From positions 5,241,327 to 5,305,326 of the forward strand of contig NZ_QFRX01000001.1 in NCBI RefSeq assembly GCF_003143935.1: DNA of 64,000 nucleotides, read 5' to 3'. This document shows positions 41,637-49,811 of this stretch, piece by piece. The notes beneath the pieces are model-generated. The model did not search any database and was not told where the DNA came from. It was given only the letters and a program-made list of their open reading frames with translations. A program made the translations under genes and the position numbers. The stretch's first letter is position 1. Each line of letters begins with the position of its first letter. Source of the stretch: Streptomyces sp. Act143 (GTDB lineage Bacteria > Actinomycetota > Actinomycetes > Streptomycetales > Streptomycetaceae).

Positions 41637-42592
41637 CCCCCGACGCCACACCGACCGCCCCCACGCCCAGGGCATCCGCGGCGACCGTCTCGGTGTCCGT
41701 CGACTCCGCGCCCGAGCCACCCGCGTCGGCTGTCTCGGGGGCCGTCGACTCCGTTCCCGAGGCCCGCTCGTCCGCCGTCTCGGCGTCCACCTTCCCCGCG
41801 CCCGAGTCACCTGCGCCGACCGCCTCGGCGTCCACCGACTCCGCGCCCAACGCCCCCGCACCCGTCGTACCCGCCCTCTACCCCTGCACCATCACGCACG
41901 TGCGCACCGCGCCCCGGCGCTACGCCCTGCGGCACCGCACCTATCTGTGGCTCGTCGACCCCGACCGGCCGCCCCGGCTGCCGCGTCCGCTGCGGGTGCT
42001 CGCGCGGTTCGATGCGCGGGACCACTTCACCGGCGAGGCGCCCTCGATCCGGGCCGGACTGGACGCCTTCCTCGCCGGGCACGGCATCCGGCTGGACGGC
42101 GGGCGGGTGCTGATGCTGACCCAGGCCCGGGTGTTCGGGTACGTCTTCAACCCGCTCACCCTCTACTGGTGCCACGGCCCCGACGGCCGCCTGCGCTGCG
42201 TGGTGGCCGAGGTCCACAACACCTACGGCGGCCGGCACAGCTACCTGCTGCTCCCCGACGCGGCCGGGACCGCCCGCGCCGACAAGCGGTTCTACGTCTC
42301 GCCGTTCTTCCCGGTCGACGGCGGCTACCGCATGCGCGTCCCGCCGCCGGACCACCGCCTCGACCTGACCGTGCACCTGGACCGCGAGGGCGGCCGGGCC
42401 CTGACCGCGACCGTGCGCGGCACCCGGCGCGCGGCGAGCGGCGCGGCGCTGCTGCGGCTCGCGCTGCGCCACCCCTTCTCGCCGCTCCTCGCCTCCGCCG
42501 CCATCCGCTTCCACGGCATACGCCTCTACCTGCGGGGACTGCCTGTCCAGCCCCGCCCCGACGACCACCGCACCCCGGAGAACGTGACATGA
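41633..42592 (+). CDS. DUF1365-family protein
   Basis: The DUF1365 domain occupies about residues 80-310 of 319. It has the patterns ARVFGYVFNPLTLYWCHG, VAEVHNTYGGRHSYLL, FYVSPFFPVDGGYRM and LALRHPFSPLLASAAIRFHGIRLYLRG. The family travels with cyclopropane-fatty-acid synthases, but its reaction is unknown to me. The first roughly 80 residues are an Ala/Ser/Pro-rich low-complexity stretch with repeated SxDSAPExP motifs and are probably disordered. GTG 41633 overlaps the upstream stop codon, and the ATG of the next gene overlaps its own stop. Confidence 0.88.
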   Translation: MTPDATPTAPTPRASAATVSVSVDSAPEPPASAVSGAVDSVPEARSSAVSASTFPAPESPAPTASASTDSAPNAPAPVVPALYPCTITHVRTAPRRYALRHRTYLWLVDPDRPPRLPRPLRVLARFDARDHFTGEAPSIRAGLDAFLAGHGIRLDGGRVLMLTQARVFGYVFNPLTLYWCHGPDGRLRCVVAEVHNTYGGRHSYLLLPDAAGTARADKRFYVSPFFPVDGGYRMRVPPPDHRLDLTVHLDREGGRALTATVRGTRRAASGAALLRLALRHPFSPLLASAAIRFHGIRLYLRGLPVQPRPDDHRTPENVT

Positions 42593-43857
42593 GAACAGCA
42601 GAGCCCCCCACCGTCCCCCAGGGGCCCGCCGCCGTCGACGCCGACCGCTGGCCGGACGTCGCCGAGGCCCCGCGGGCCTCGCGGCCGCGCGTCGCGGTGA
42701 CCGAGGCGGTCGTCCGCCGGGCGCTGCGGGACCTGCCGCTGCGGGCCAGGTTCGGCGGGGAGCGCACTCTCGGCCGGGGCGGGCCGCTGCTGGAGGTGCA
42801 CGATCCCGAGGCGTTCCACGCCCGGATCGGGGCGCACGGTCTGGTCGGCTTCGGCGAGTCGTACATGGCCCGTGAGTGGGACGCCCCCGACCTGGTGGGC
42901 GCACTGACGGTGCTCGCCGCGCACGCCGCCGACCTCGTCCCGGCCCCGCTGCAACGGCTGCGCCGCCTGTGGTCGCTGCGCCAGCCGGAGGGCGAGCGCA
43001 ACACCCCCGACGGCTCCCGCGCCAACATCGGCCGCCACTACGACCTGTCCAACGACCTCTTCGCCCTGTTCCTCGACGACACCCTCACCTACTCCGCCGC
43101 GCTCTTCCGGGGCTTCCCGGCGAGCTGGGACCTGCTCCCGGCCGCCCAGCACCGCAAGATCGACCGGCTGCTGGACCTGGCCGCCGTCCGGGAGGGCACC
43201 CGGCTGCTGGAGATCGGCACCGGCTGGGGCGAACTGGCCCTGCGCGCGGCGGCCCGCGGCGCCCGGGTCACCTCACTCACCCTCTCCCGTGAGCAGCAGG
43301 CCCTCGCGCGTGAACGCGTGCACGCGGCGGGCCTCACCGACCGCGTCTCGATCGAGCTGTGCGACTACCGCGAGGCCCGCGGGGAGTACGACGCCGTCGT
43401 CAGCGTGGAGATGATCGAGGCGGTCGGTGCCGAGTTCTGGCCGGTGTACTTCCGCGCCCTGGACGAGCGGCTGGCCCCCGGCGGCCGGGCGGCGCTCCAG
43501 GCCATCACCATGCCGCACGAGCGGCTGCTCGCCACCCTCGGCGGCTTCACCTGGATCCACAAGTACGTCTTCCCCGGCGGGCAGATCCCGTCCACGCGGG
43601 CCGTCGAGGAGTGCGCCCGCGACCACACCGCGCTGACCGTCGCCCGCCGCGACGCGTACGGCGCGCACTACGCCGAGACGCTGCGGCTGTGGCGGGAGCG
43701 GTTCACCGAGCGGGCCGCCGAGGTCGAGGCACTGGGCTTCGACGAGACCTTCCGCCGCCTGTGGACCTTCTACCTCGCCTACTCCGAGGCCGGGTTCCGC
43801 TCCGGCTACCTCGACGTCCACCAGTACCTGTTCACCAAGGAGGGCGGCGCCCGATGA
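42589..43857 (+). CDS. Cyclopropane-fatty-acid-synthase-family methyltransferase 1 (UfaA1-like)
   Basis: The 422-residue protein has the family signature HYDLSNDLFALFLDDTLTYSAALF, the SAM motif LLEIGTGWGELALRAA, the SLTLSREQQALARE segment and a C-terminal YLAYSEAGFRSGYLDVHQYLF. These enzymes add a methylene or methyl group from SAM to a double bond in membrane phospholipid acyl chains. It is coupled to the genes on both sides by ATGA overlaps. The position after DUF1365 matches mycobacterial ufaA1. Product type (cyclopropane or methyl-branched) cannot be read by eye. Confidence 0.9.
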   Translation: MRTAEPPTVPQGPAAVDADRWPDVAEAPRASRPRVAVTEAVVRRALRDLPLRARFGGERTLGRGGPLLEVHDPEAFHARIGAHGLVGFGESYMAREWDAPDLVGALTVLAAHAADLVPAPLQRLRRLWSLRQPEGERNTPDGSRANIGRHYDLSNDLFALFLDDTLTYSAALFRGFPASWDLLPAAQHRKIDRLLDLAAVREGTRLLEIGTGWGELALRAAARGARVTSLTLSREQQALARERVHAAGLTDRVSIELCDYREARGEYDAVVSVEMIEAVGAEFWPVYFRALDERLAPGGRAALQAITMPHERLLATLGGFTWIHKYVFPGGQIPSTRAVEECARDHTALTVARRDAYGAHYAETLRLWRERFTERAAEVEALGFDETFRRLWTFYLAYSEAGFRSGYLDVHQYLFTKEGGAR

Positions 43858-45239
43858 CCACACTCCACAACGGCCCCCGCACCCGCACCGGCGCCGCCCA
43901 CCGGCTCGCCGCCCTCGCCGAGACCGCGCTCGGCGGTCCCCTCCCGTTCCGGTTGCGCGCCTGGGACGGCAGCGAGACGGGCCCGGCGCTCGGCGGCCCG
44001 GCCGGCAGCGGCCCGGCCGCCAGCGGTCCGGCCGACGGAACGGCCGCCGCACCCGCCGCCCCGGTCGTCGTCGTACGCTCCCGCCGCGCCCTGCGGCGCC
44101 TGCTGTGGCAGCCCGGCGAACTGGGCCTCGCGCAGGCCTATGTCACCGGCGAACTCGACATCGAGGGCGATCTCGCACAGGGACTCCGGCTGATGTGGGC
44201 CACGGCGCGGGAGCGCGGCCCGGTCCCGCCCCGGCTCACGCCCGCCGACCGGGGCCGCGCCTTCGCCACGGCCGTACGGCTGGGCGTCGTGGGACCGCCG
44301 CCCGCGGCCCCCGCCTCCCAGGCCCGGCTGCGCGGCGGCCTGCACACCAAGGCCCGCGACCGGGCCGCCATCAGCCACCACTACGACCTGTCCAACGACT
44401 TCTACGGCCTCCTCCTCGACGACACCATGGCCTACTCGTGCGGCTACTGGGCGAGCGAGGACCCCGCGTTCGGCCCGGCCGACGCGCAGCGGGCGAAGCT
44501 GGAGCTGATCTGCCGCAAGCTCGCCCTGCGGCCCGGGGCCCGGCTGCTGGACATCGGCTGCGGCTGGGGCTCCCTCACCCTGCACGCGGCGCGGCAGCAC
44601 GAGGCCCAGGTCACCGCCGTCACCCTGTCCCGGCAGCAGGCGGCGTACGTCCGCGAGCGGGTGCGCGAGCACGGCCTCGACCACCGGGTGGAGGTGGTGT
44701 GCCAGGACTACCGGGACATCGAGGGCGGGGCCTACGACGCCGTCTCCACCGTGGAGATGGGCGAGCACGTCGGCGACGCCGAGTACCCGGCCTTCGCCGC
44801 CGCCCTGCACCGGCTGGTCCGGCCGTCCGGGCGGGTGCTGGTGCAGCAGATGTCGCGGGGCCGCAACGCCCCCGGCGGCGGGCCGTTCATCGAGGCGTAC
44901 ATCGCCCCCGACATGCACATGCGGCCCCTGGGCGAGACGCTGACGCTCCTGGAGGAGGCGGGACTGGAGGTCCGGCACACCGAGTCGCTGCGCGAGCACT
45001 ACGTCCGCACGATCGGCGCCTGGCACCGCACCCTGGAGGAGCGCTGGGCGTCGTTCGCCGCGCTGGTGGGCGAGGAGACCGCCCGGGTGTGGCGGCTGTA
45101 CCTGGTCGGCGGGGCGCTGGCGTTCGAGGAGGGGCGCATGGGCGTCGACCAGATCCTCAGCGTGCGGCCCGGACCGGGCGGCGACAGCGGCATGCCGGGC
45201 ACCACGCACCAGTGGTACGAGGGGCTGGAGAAGCCGTGA
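43854..45239 (+). CDS. Cyclopropane-fatty-acid-synthase-family methyltransferase 2
   Basis: The 461-residue paralogue has an Ala/Gly-rich insertion near residues 45-70. It has HHYDLSNDFYGLLLDDTMAYSCGYW, the SAM motif LLDIGCGWGSLTLHAA, VEMGEHVGDAEYPAF and the C-terminal MPGTTHQWYEGLEKP. It differs enough from the gene-1 product to suggest a different acyl position or substrate. Having two such enzymes in one operon implies sequential or alternative modification of the same lipid. Overlaps ATGA upstream and GTGA downstream. Confidence 0.9.
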   Translation: MTTLHNGPRTRTGAAHRLAALAETALGGPLPFRLRAWDGSETGPALGGPAGSGPAASGPADGTAAAPAAPVVVVRSRRALRRLLWQPGELGLAQAYVTGELDIEGDLAQGLRLMWATARERGPVPPRLTPADRGRAFATAVRLGVVGPPPAAPASQARLRGGLHTKARDRAAISHHYDLSNDFYGLLLDDTMAYSCGYWASEDPAFGPADAQRAKLELICRKLALRPGARLLDIGCGWGSLTLHAARQHEAQVTAVTLSRQQAAYVRERVREHGLDHRVEVVCQDYRDIEGGAYDAVSTVEMGEHVGDAEYPAFAAALHRLVRPSGRVLVQQMSRGRNAPGGGPFIEAYIAPDMHMRPLGETLTLLEEAGLEVRHTESLREHYVRTIGAWHRTLEERWASFAALVGEETARVWRLYLVGGALAFEEGRMGVDQILSVRPGPGGDSGMPGTTHQWYEGLEKP

Positions 45240-46039
45240 GCGGCTTCCCGTGGGGCGCGTTCGCCGTCAACCTCGGCCTCGCCGCCGCGGCGGCGCTCGC
45301 CGTCATGCTCGGCACGTTCGCGCTCGCCCTCCGCCTGGGCGTGCACCGGATCGTGGACGTCGCCTGGGGGATCGGCTTCACGGCGGTGGCCGCCGTCACC
45401 CTCGCGGCCTCCGCCGGGCACGGCGACCCGGCCCGCCGGGTCCTGGTCACCGTCCTCACCGCCGTATGGGGGCTGCGGCTCGCCGCGCACATCGCGCGGC
45501 GCGGCCGGGGCCACGGCGAGGACTCGCGCTACGAGGCGATGCTGGCCAAGGCCCCCGGCAACCGGAACGCCTACGCCCTGCGGATGGTCTACCTCCTCCA
45601 GGGCGGCCTGGTGTGGCTGGTGTCCCTGCCCGTCCAGGCCGCGCAGTACGTGCCCGGCGCCCTGTCCCCGCTCGCCCTCGCCGGTACGGCGCTGTGGGCG
45701 GCCGGGCTCTGCTTCGAGGCGGTCGGCGACGCCCAGCTGGCCCGCTTCAAGGCCGACCCCGCCCATCGGGGCCGGATCATGGACCGTGGCCTGTGGGCGT
45801 GGACCCGGCACCCCAACTACTTCGGCGACTTCTGTGTCTGGTGGGGCCTGTTCCTGCTGGCCTGCGACGAGCCCGCGGCGGCGGCCGTGTCCCTCGTCTC
45901 GCCGGTGGTGATGAGCCTGCTGCTGACGCGGGGCAGCGGCAAGCGCCTGCTGGAACAGCACATGCGCGACCGCCCGGGCTGGGCCGAGTACGCGGCCCGC
46001 ACCAGCGGCTTCTTCCCCCGCCCGCCCAAGTCGCGGTGA
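45236..46039 (+). CDS. DUF1295 membrane reductase-like protein
   Basis: The 267-residue protein has about six membrane helices and the C-terminal DUF1295 signature RGLWAWTRHPNYFGDFCVWWG, then LEQHMRDRPGWAEYAARTSGFFPRPP. The family is related to steroid 5-alpha-reductases and isoprenylcysteine methyltransferases. In this operon it may reduce or otherwise finish the modified acyl chain. GTG 45236 overlaps the previous stop codon. It is the last gene of the operon that starts at 40326. Confidence 0.92.
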   Translation: MSGFPWGAFAVNLGLAAAAALAVMLGTFALALRLGVHRIVDVAWGIGFTAVAAVTLAASAGHGDPARRVLVTVLTAVWGLRLAAHIARRGRGHGEDSRYEAMLAKAPGNRNAYALRMVYLLQGGLVWLVSLPVQAAQYVPGALSPLALAGTALWAAGLCFEAVGDAQLARFKADPAHRGRIMDRGLWAWTRHPNYFGDFCVWWGLFLLACDEPAAAAVSLVSPVVMSLLLTRGSGKRLLEQHMRDRPGWAEYAARTSGFFPRPPKSR

Positions 46040-46094
46040 ACTGACGGGCGGCGACCCCCCTCCGGCTGCCGGGATCGGCCGACCGGTGCGGTCC

Positions 46095-46218
46095 GCCGCT
46101 CGGGAAACCCACCGGCCGGCCGGGTTTGCCACTCGGGAACCCCGGCCGGCCGGTGCGTTCGCCGCCCGGGAACCGTCGGCCGGCCGCCGGGTTCGCCGCC
46201 CGCAAACCGCCGGCCGAC
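46095..46218. repeat. Three and a half tandem copies of a 33-34-bp unit
   Basis: Units at 46095, 46128, 46161 and 46195 (truncated) share GCCGCYCGGGAAMCC, then CGGCCGGCCGG and GTTC/GTTT. They fill most of the gap between DUF1295 and the hydrolase gene. No function is evident. Confidence 0.85.
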
Positions 46219-46283
46219 AACGGAACCATCCGCGCGGTCCGGCGGTGCCCGCCGGTGCCGCCCGACCGAACAGGAGCGCCACC

Positions 46284-47024
46284 GTGCGGCGGAACCGCGA
46301 CGACCAGTTGCCGACGTCCTCGGACCCCAGGACCCCGGGCCCCCTCCCCATGGGCCCGCTCGTGTCCCACCTCCTCCCCGCCCGTCCCCGTGCCGCCGTC
46401 CTGCTGCTGCACGGCGGACGGGCGAGCGATCTCACCTCGTCCCGCCCCTGGCACCCGGCGGCGCTGCGCATGCGTCCCTTCCTCCGGGCCGTCGGGGCCG
46501 CGCTGCCCCACGAGGACGTCGTCCTCGCCGGGGTGCGCTACCGGCTGCGCGGCTGGAACGGCACCCGGGCCGACCCCGTACCCGACACCCTCGACGCCCT
46601 GGACCGGCTCGCCGAACTGGCGGGACCGGTGCCCACGGTGCTGGTCGGTCACTCCATGGGCGGCAGGGCCGCGCTGCACGCCGCCGGTCACCCGCAGGTG
46701 CGCGCGGTGCTGGCGCTGGCGCCGTGGTGGCCGCCGGGGGAACCCGTGCGGCAGCTGGCGGGCCGTCACGTCGTCGTCCTGCACGGCGAGCGCGACCGGA
46801 TCACCTCGCCCGCCGACTCGGCCGCCTGCGTGCGGCGGGCGCGGGCCACGGCCGCCGGTGCGGCGATGGCCGTCGTACGGGACGGCGACCACGCGATGCT
46901 GCGCCGCCACCGGTTCTGGCACCGCACCGCCGCCGACGTCGTCGCCCACCTGATCGACCCGGCCGGCCGCCCGGACCCGCTGCCCGCACAGTGCTACGGA
47001 CCCGGTACCGTCCCGTTGCTCTGA
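46284..47024 (+). CDS. Alpha/beta-hydrolase
   Basis: This 246-residue hydrolase-fold protein has the oxyanion segment LLLHGGRA, the nucleophile Ser in LVGHSMGGRAALHAA, the acid Asp in HGERDRITSPADS and His in RDGDHAMLRRH. It should cleave an ester or related bond. GTG 46284 has AGGAG nine bases upstream; longer in-frame starts run through the GC-rich repeat and were rejected. It follows the lipid operon on the same strand but lies behind the repeat region, so a separate promoter is possible. Its 3' end meets the fasciclin gene across a strong terminator. Confidence 0.85.
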   Translation: MRRNRDDQLPTSSDPRTPGPLPMGPLVSHLLPARPRAAVLLLHGGRASDLTSSRPWHPAALRMRPFLRAVGAALPHEDVVLAGVRYRLRGWNGTRADPVPDTLDALDRLAELAGPVPTVLVGHSMGGRAALHAAGHPQVRAVLALAPWWPPGEPVRQLAGRHVVVLHGERDRITSPADSAACVRRARATAAGAAMAVVRDGDHAMLRRHRFWHRTAADVVAHLIDPAGRPDPLPAQCYGPGTVPLL

Positions 47025-47066
47025 GCACCGCCACCCGAGGGGCGTCCGGGACGGGACGGGACGCCG

Positions 47067-47100
47067 AAGGGGGCCGAGGCCTTCCGGCCCCGGCCCCCTT
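47067..47100. terminator. Bidirectional terminator between hydrolase and fasciclin genes
   Basis: Arms AAGGGGGCCGaGGCC and GGCCcCGGCCCCCTT pair around TTCC, with A and T ends on either side, between two convergent genes. Confidence 0.85.
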
Positions 47101-47136
47101 CCCGCTCGTCCCCTGTCGCCTTCTAGGCGATCGTCA

Positions 47137-47796
47137 TCAGGCGCTCGGCATCAGCACCGTGTCGATGATGTAGACGTTGGCGTTGGCGGTCTTCACGTTG
47201 CCGCAGACCACCTTGGCGGAGTCGTTCACGGTGTAGGACTCGCCGGAGCCGGAGGTGGTCAGCTTCGACTTCTCCAGCGTCTCGAAGGAGCCCTTCTCCA
47301 GGTCCTGCGGCGTGAGCTTCTGGCCCACGACGTGGTAGGTGAGGATCTTCGTCAGCTGCGCCTTGTCGTTGAGGACCTTGTCCAGCGTGGCCTTCGGGAT
47401 CTTGGCGAAGGCGTCGTTGGTCGGCGCGAACACGGTGATGTTCTGGGCGTTGTTGAGGGTGTCGACCAGCCCGGCCTTCTTCACCGCGGAGACCAGCGTG
47501 GACAGCGCCGGGTTGTTCGAGGCGGCCGTGGCGACCGGGTCCTGGGCCATGCCGTCGAAGGAGCCGGCGCCGCTCTTGGGCACCGACGCGCAGGCCGGAC
47601 CGAAGGGCTCGTCCATGCCGGTGCTGCTGTCGGAGCCGGCCATGCTCTCGTCGGAGGCCGGAGCCGACGAGGACGCCTTCGCGGAGCTGTCCGATCCGGC
47701 CGAGTCGCTGCCGCTGTCGGAACAGGCGCTCAGGGCGAGCGGCAGGACGGCCGCGGCGGCCAGGGTGACGGCGGTACGGCGGATACGAGTGCTCAT
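47137..47796 (-). CDS. Fasciclin-domain lipoprotein (MPT83/MPT70-like)
   Basis: The 219-residue precursor has a lipobox LALSAC with Cys25, a Ser/Ala/Asp-rich spacer (about 26-75), and one fasciclin (FAS1) domain (about 88-219). The domain carries NNAQNITVFAPTNDAFAKIP (H1), LTKILTYHVVGQKL and ANVYIIDTVLMP (H2). It should sit on the outer face of the membrane as an adhesion or binding protein. In mycobacteria, mpt83 and mpt70 are controlled by SigK. Here the gene follows the molybdopterin oxidoreductase on the same strand, near sigK. ATG 47796 has AAGGAG. Confidence 0.93.
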   Translation of the reverse strand: MSTRIRRTAVTLAAAAVLPLALSACSDSGSDSAGSDSSAKASSSAPASDESMAGSDSSTGMDEPFGPACASVPKSGAGSFDGMAQDPVATAASNNPALSTLVSAVKKAGLVDTLNNAQNITVFAPTNDAFAKIPKATLDKVLNDKAQLTKILTYHVVGQKLTPQDLEKGSFETLEKSKLTTSGSGESYTVNDSAKVVCGNVKTANANVYIIDTVLMPSA

Positions 47797-47826
47797 GGTC
47801 TTTCTCCTTGTTGACATTATTGTCAG

Positions 47827-47898
47827 TTTTGCCAGTGTTGGCAGTTTTGCCAGTGTTGGCAGTGATGACAGTGTTGGCAGTGGTGACAGTGGTGGCAG
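47827..47898. repeat. Four tandem copies of an 18-bp unit before the fasciclin gene
   Basis: Four contiguous 18-bp units; the first two are identical (TTTTGCCAGTGTTGGCAG) and the next two degenerate. They fill most of the 120-base gap between the oxidoreductase stop and the fasciclin start. Confidence 0.93.
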
Positions 47899-47916
47899 TT
47901 GGTTGGTGAGGGGGGA

Positions 47917-49584
47917 TCAGTCGACGGTCACGACCACGGAGTGCCATCCGCTGGCGCCGTCGGGGACGGTCCGGGTGCGTTTCTCGGTCTGCACCCGGCC
48001 GGTGCGGTCGGTGGCGCGGACGGTCAGGGTGTGACCGCCCTTGCCGGCCTCCCAGGGGAAGGACCACTGGCGCCAGGTGTCACGGCTGTCCTCGGCGGCG
48101 AGCCGGGCCTCCTGCCACGGGCCGTCGTCGACCCGCACCTCGACCTTGTCGATGCCGCGATGCTGGGCCCAGGCGACCCCGGCGACCATGACCGTGCCTG
48201 CCTTCGGACGGGCGAAGGGCTTGGGGGTGTCGATGCGCGACTGCGTCTTGACGGGCGCCCGCCGCGCCCAGCCGCGCTTGACCCAGTAGGGGTCGTAGGA
48301 GTCGAACGTGGTCAGTTCGATGTCCTCGATCCACTTGCAGGCGGACACGAACCCGTAGAGACCGGGCACGACCATGCGGACGGGGAAGCCGTGCGTGAAG
48401 GGCAGCGGTTCACCGTTCATGCCGATCGCGAGGAGCGCGTCCCGGCCGTCCATGACGTCCTCGACGGGGGTGCCGAGGGTCATGCCGTCCACCGAGCGGG
48501 CCACCAACTGGTCGGCCGGGCCGCCCTTGGAAGGCGGTACGACCCCGCACTCGGCCAGCAGGTCGGCCAGCCGCACGCCGATCCAGCGGGCGTTGCCCGC
48601 ATAGGACCCGCCGACCTCGTTGGACACGCAGGTCAGCGTGATGTCCCGCTCGATCAGCTCGCGCCGCAGCAGGTCGTCGAAGGTCAGCGTGCGCGGCCTG
48701 CTCACCCCCGTGCCGTGGATGCGCAGTTCCCACGTGGTGGCGTTGACCTTCGGCACCACCAGCGCGGTGTCGACCCGGTAGAAGGAGTCGTTCGGGGTGA
48801 GGAAGGGGCTGATGCCGGGCAGCCGCAGCCCTGCGCCCCTGGGCACGGCGGGCGCGGGTGAGGCGGGCTTCGGCAGGACGAGCCGGTTGCGGGAGGCGAC
48901 CGCGTCCCGTCCGCTCGCCCCGTTGAGACCCCGGCCGAGTGCACCGGCCCCGGCGGACGCGGCGGCGGCAGCGGACGCCGCGATCACGAACCGACGGCGG
49001 TCCCAGCCCGGCCCGTCGGCGCCGCCCGGCCCGTCGGCGCCGCCCGGTCCGTCGGCGCCGCCCGGCCCATCGGTGTCGCCCGTACCGGCCGGTGCGCCGG
49101 CCCGCACGCCGCCCCGCGGGACCGTCAGTCCCACGAGGAGGTACAGCACCACGGCGCCGACGAACGCGCCCACCAGGGAGGGCAGGGCGTCCGCCCATCC
49201 GCCGGAGTCGGGCCTGCTGAGCGCCGCCGCCGCGCCGACCACCCCGAACAGCAGAACGCCGGCGGCGCCGCTGCGCCGGAAACGCAGAGCGACGATTCCC
49301 AATGCCAGCGCGAAAAGCGCCAGCACCGAGAGAATCCCGAGTTGCAGAACCAATTTGTCGTTCGTGCCGAAATTCCGGATGGCCCAGTCCTTCACGGCGG
49401 TGGGCGTATGGTCGATCGCCGCACCCCCCACCGCGATGACCGGACCGGCCTGCGGCCGTACGGCCGCCGACACCAGCTCGGCGACGGCGAGCGCCGCGAA
49501 ACCCGCGACGACACCGCTCACCGCGCCGGCCACCGGCCGGACCCGGTCGCGGGAGGTGCGTGTTTCCTTCTTGTCGTCCGTCAC
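47917..49584 (-). CDS. Membrane-anchored sulfite-oxidase-type molybdopterin oxidoreductase
   Basis: The 555-residue protein has four membrane helices in the first 155 residues and a linker with GADGPG repeats (about 173-193). An Ala-rich Tat-like segment follows at 195-220 (DRRRFVIAASAAAAAS). The sulfite-oxidase-fold Mo domain has Cys319 in TLTCVSNEVGG and a C-terminal dimerisation domain (about 455-555). It would oxidise or reduce a small substrate outside the cell. GTG 49584 lies only six bases after the -10 of the SigK-type promoter, so its mRNA is probably leaderless. Downstream fasciclin is likely cotranscribed. Confidence 0.9.
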   Translation of the reverse strand: MTDDKKETRTSRDRVRPVAGAVSGVVAGFAALAVAELVSAAVRPQAGPVIAVGGAAIDHTPTAVKDWAIRNFGTNDKLVLQLGILSVLALFALALGIVALRFRRSGAAGVLLFGVVGAAAALSRPDSGGWADALPSLVGAFVGAVVLYLLVGLTVPRGGVRAGAPAGTGDTDGPGGADGPGGADGPGGADGPGWDRRRFVIAASAAAAASAGAGALGRGLNGASGRDAVASRNRLVLPKPASPAPAVPRGAGLRLPGISPFLTPNDSFYRVDTALVVPKVNATTWELRIHGTGVSRPRTLTFDDLLRRELIERDITLTCVSNEVGGSYAGNARWIGVRLADLLAECGVVPPSKGGPADQLVARSVDGMTLGTPVEDVMDGRDALLAIGMNGEPLPFTHGFPVRMVVPGLYGFVSACKWIEDIELTTFDSYDPYWVKRGWARRAPVKTQSRIDTPKPFARPKAGTVMVAGVAWAQHRGIDKVEVRVDDGPWQEARLAAEDSRDTWRQWSFPWEAGKGGHTLTVRATDRTGRVQTEKRTRTVPDGASGWHSVVVTVD

Positions 49585-49590
49585 GTGGGG

Positions 49591-49619
49591 AATCCGATTC
49601 CGGATGGGCGGCGGATTGG
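49591..49619 (-). promoter_or_regulatory. SigK-type promoter of the oxidoreductase gene
   Basis: On the minus strand CCAATCC (49619-49613), 16 bases, CGGATT (49596-49591), ending six bases before the GTG start. Confidence 0.75.
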
Positions 49620-49666
49620 TGGCTCACACGATCGGAGGGACTTTTTTTCCGGACCAATCCGCCGCC
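49607..49666. repeat. 14-bp inverted repeat formed by back-to-back -35 elements
   Basis: GGCGGCGGATTGGT (49607-49620) and its exact complement ACCAATCCGCCGCC (49653-49666) are separated by 32 bp. Each arm is the -35 region of a SigK-type promoter pointing away from the other. Confidence 0.9.
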
Positions 49667-49682
49667 TATTCGGCTACGTATC
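49654..49682 (+). promoter_or_regulatory. Possible divergent SigK-type promoter
   Basis: CCAATCC (49654-49660), 16 bases, CGTATC (49677-49682). It differs from the other copies at one -10 base. It points toward the terminator at 49736, so it could make an RNA of about 80 bases. Confidence 0.45.
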
Positions 49683-49735
49683 AAGGGGTTGGGCAAATGC
49701 GCGGGGCGGGGAACACGGGAAAGATGGGAAACGCG

Positions 49736-49769
49736 AAAAACCGCCCGGCATCGAGGCCGGGCGGTTTTT
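49736..49769. terminator. Strong bidirectional intrinsic terminator
   Basis: The arms AAAAACCGCCCGGC and GCCGGGCGGTTTTT pair perfectly around ATCGAG. It ends the sigma/anti-sigma transcript on the minus strand and would also stop a plus-strand RNA from the promoter at 49654. Confidence 0.95.
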
Positions 49770-49811
49770 CGTGTGGGGCGAGTCCGCCGCTGCGGGGCGG
49801 GACCCCCGCGC

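Noticed and set aside
49695..49790. Short peptide ORF inside the possible sRNA
   Set aside because: No ribosome binding site, and the frame runs through the terminator stem.
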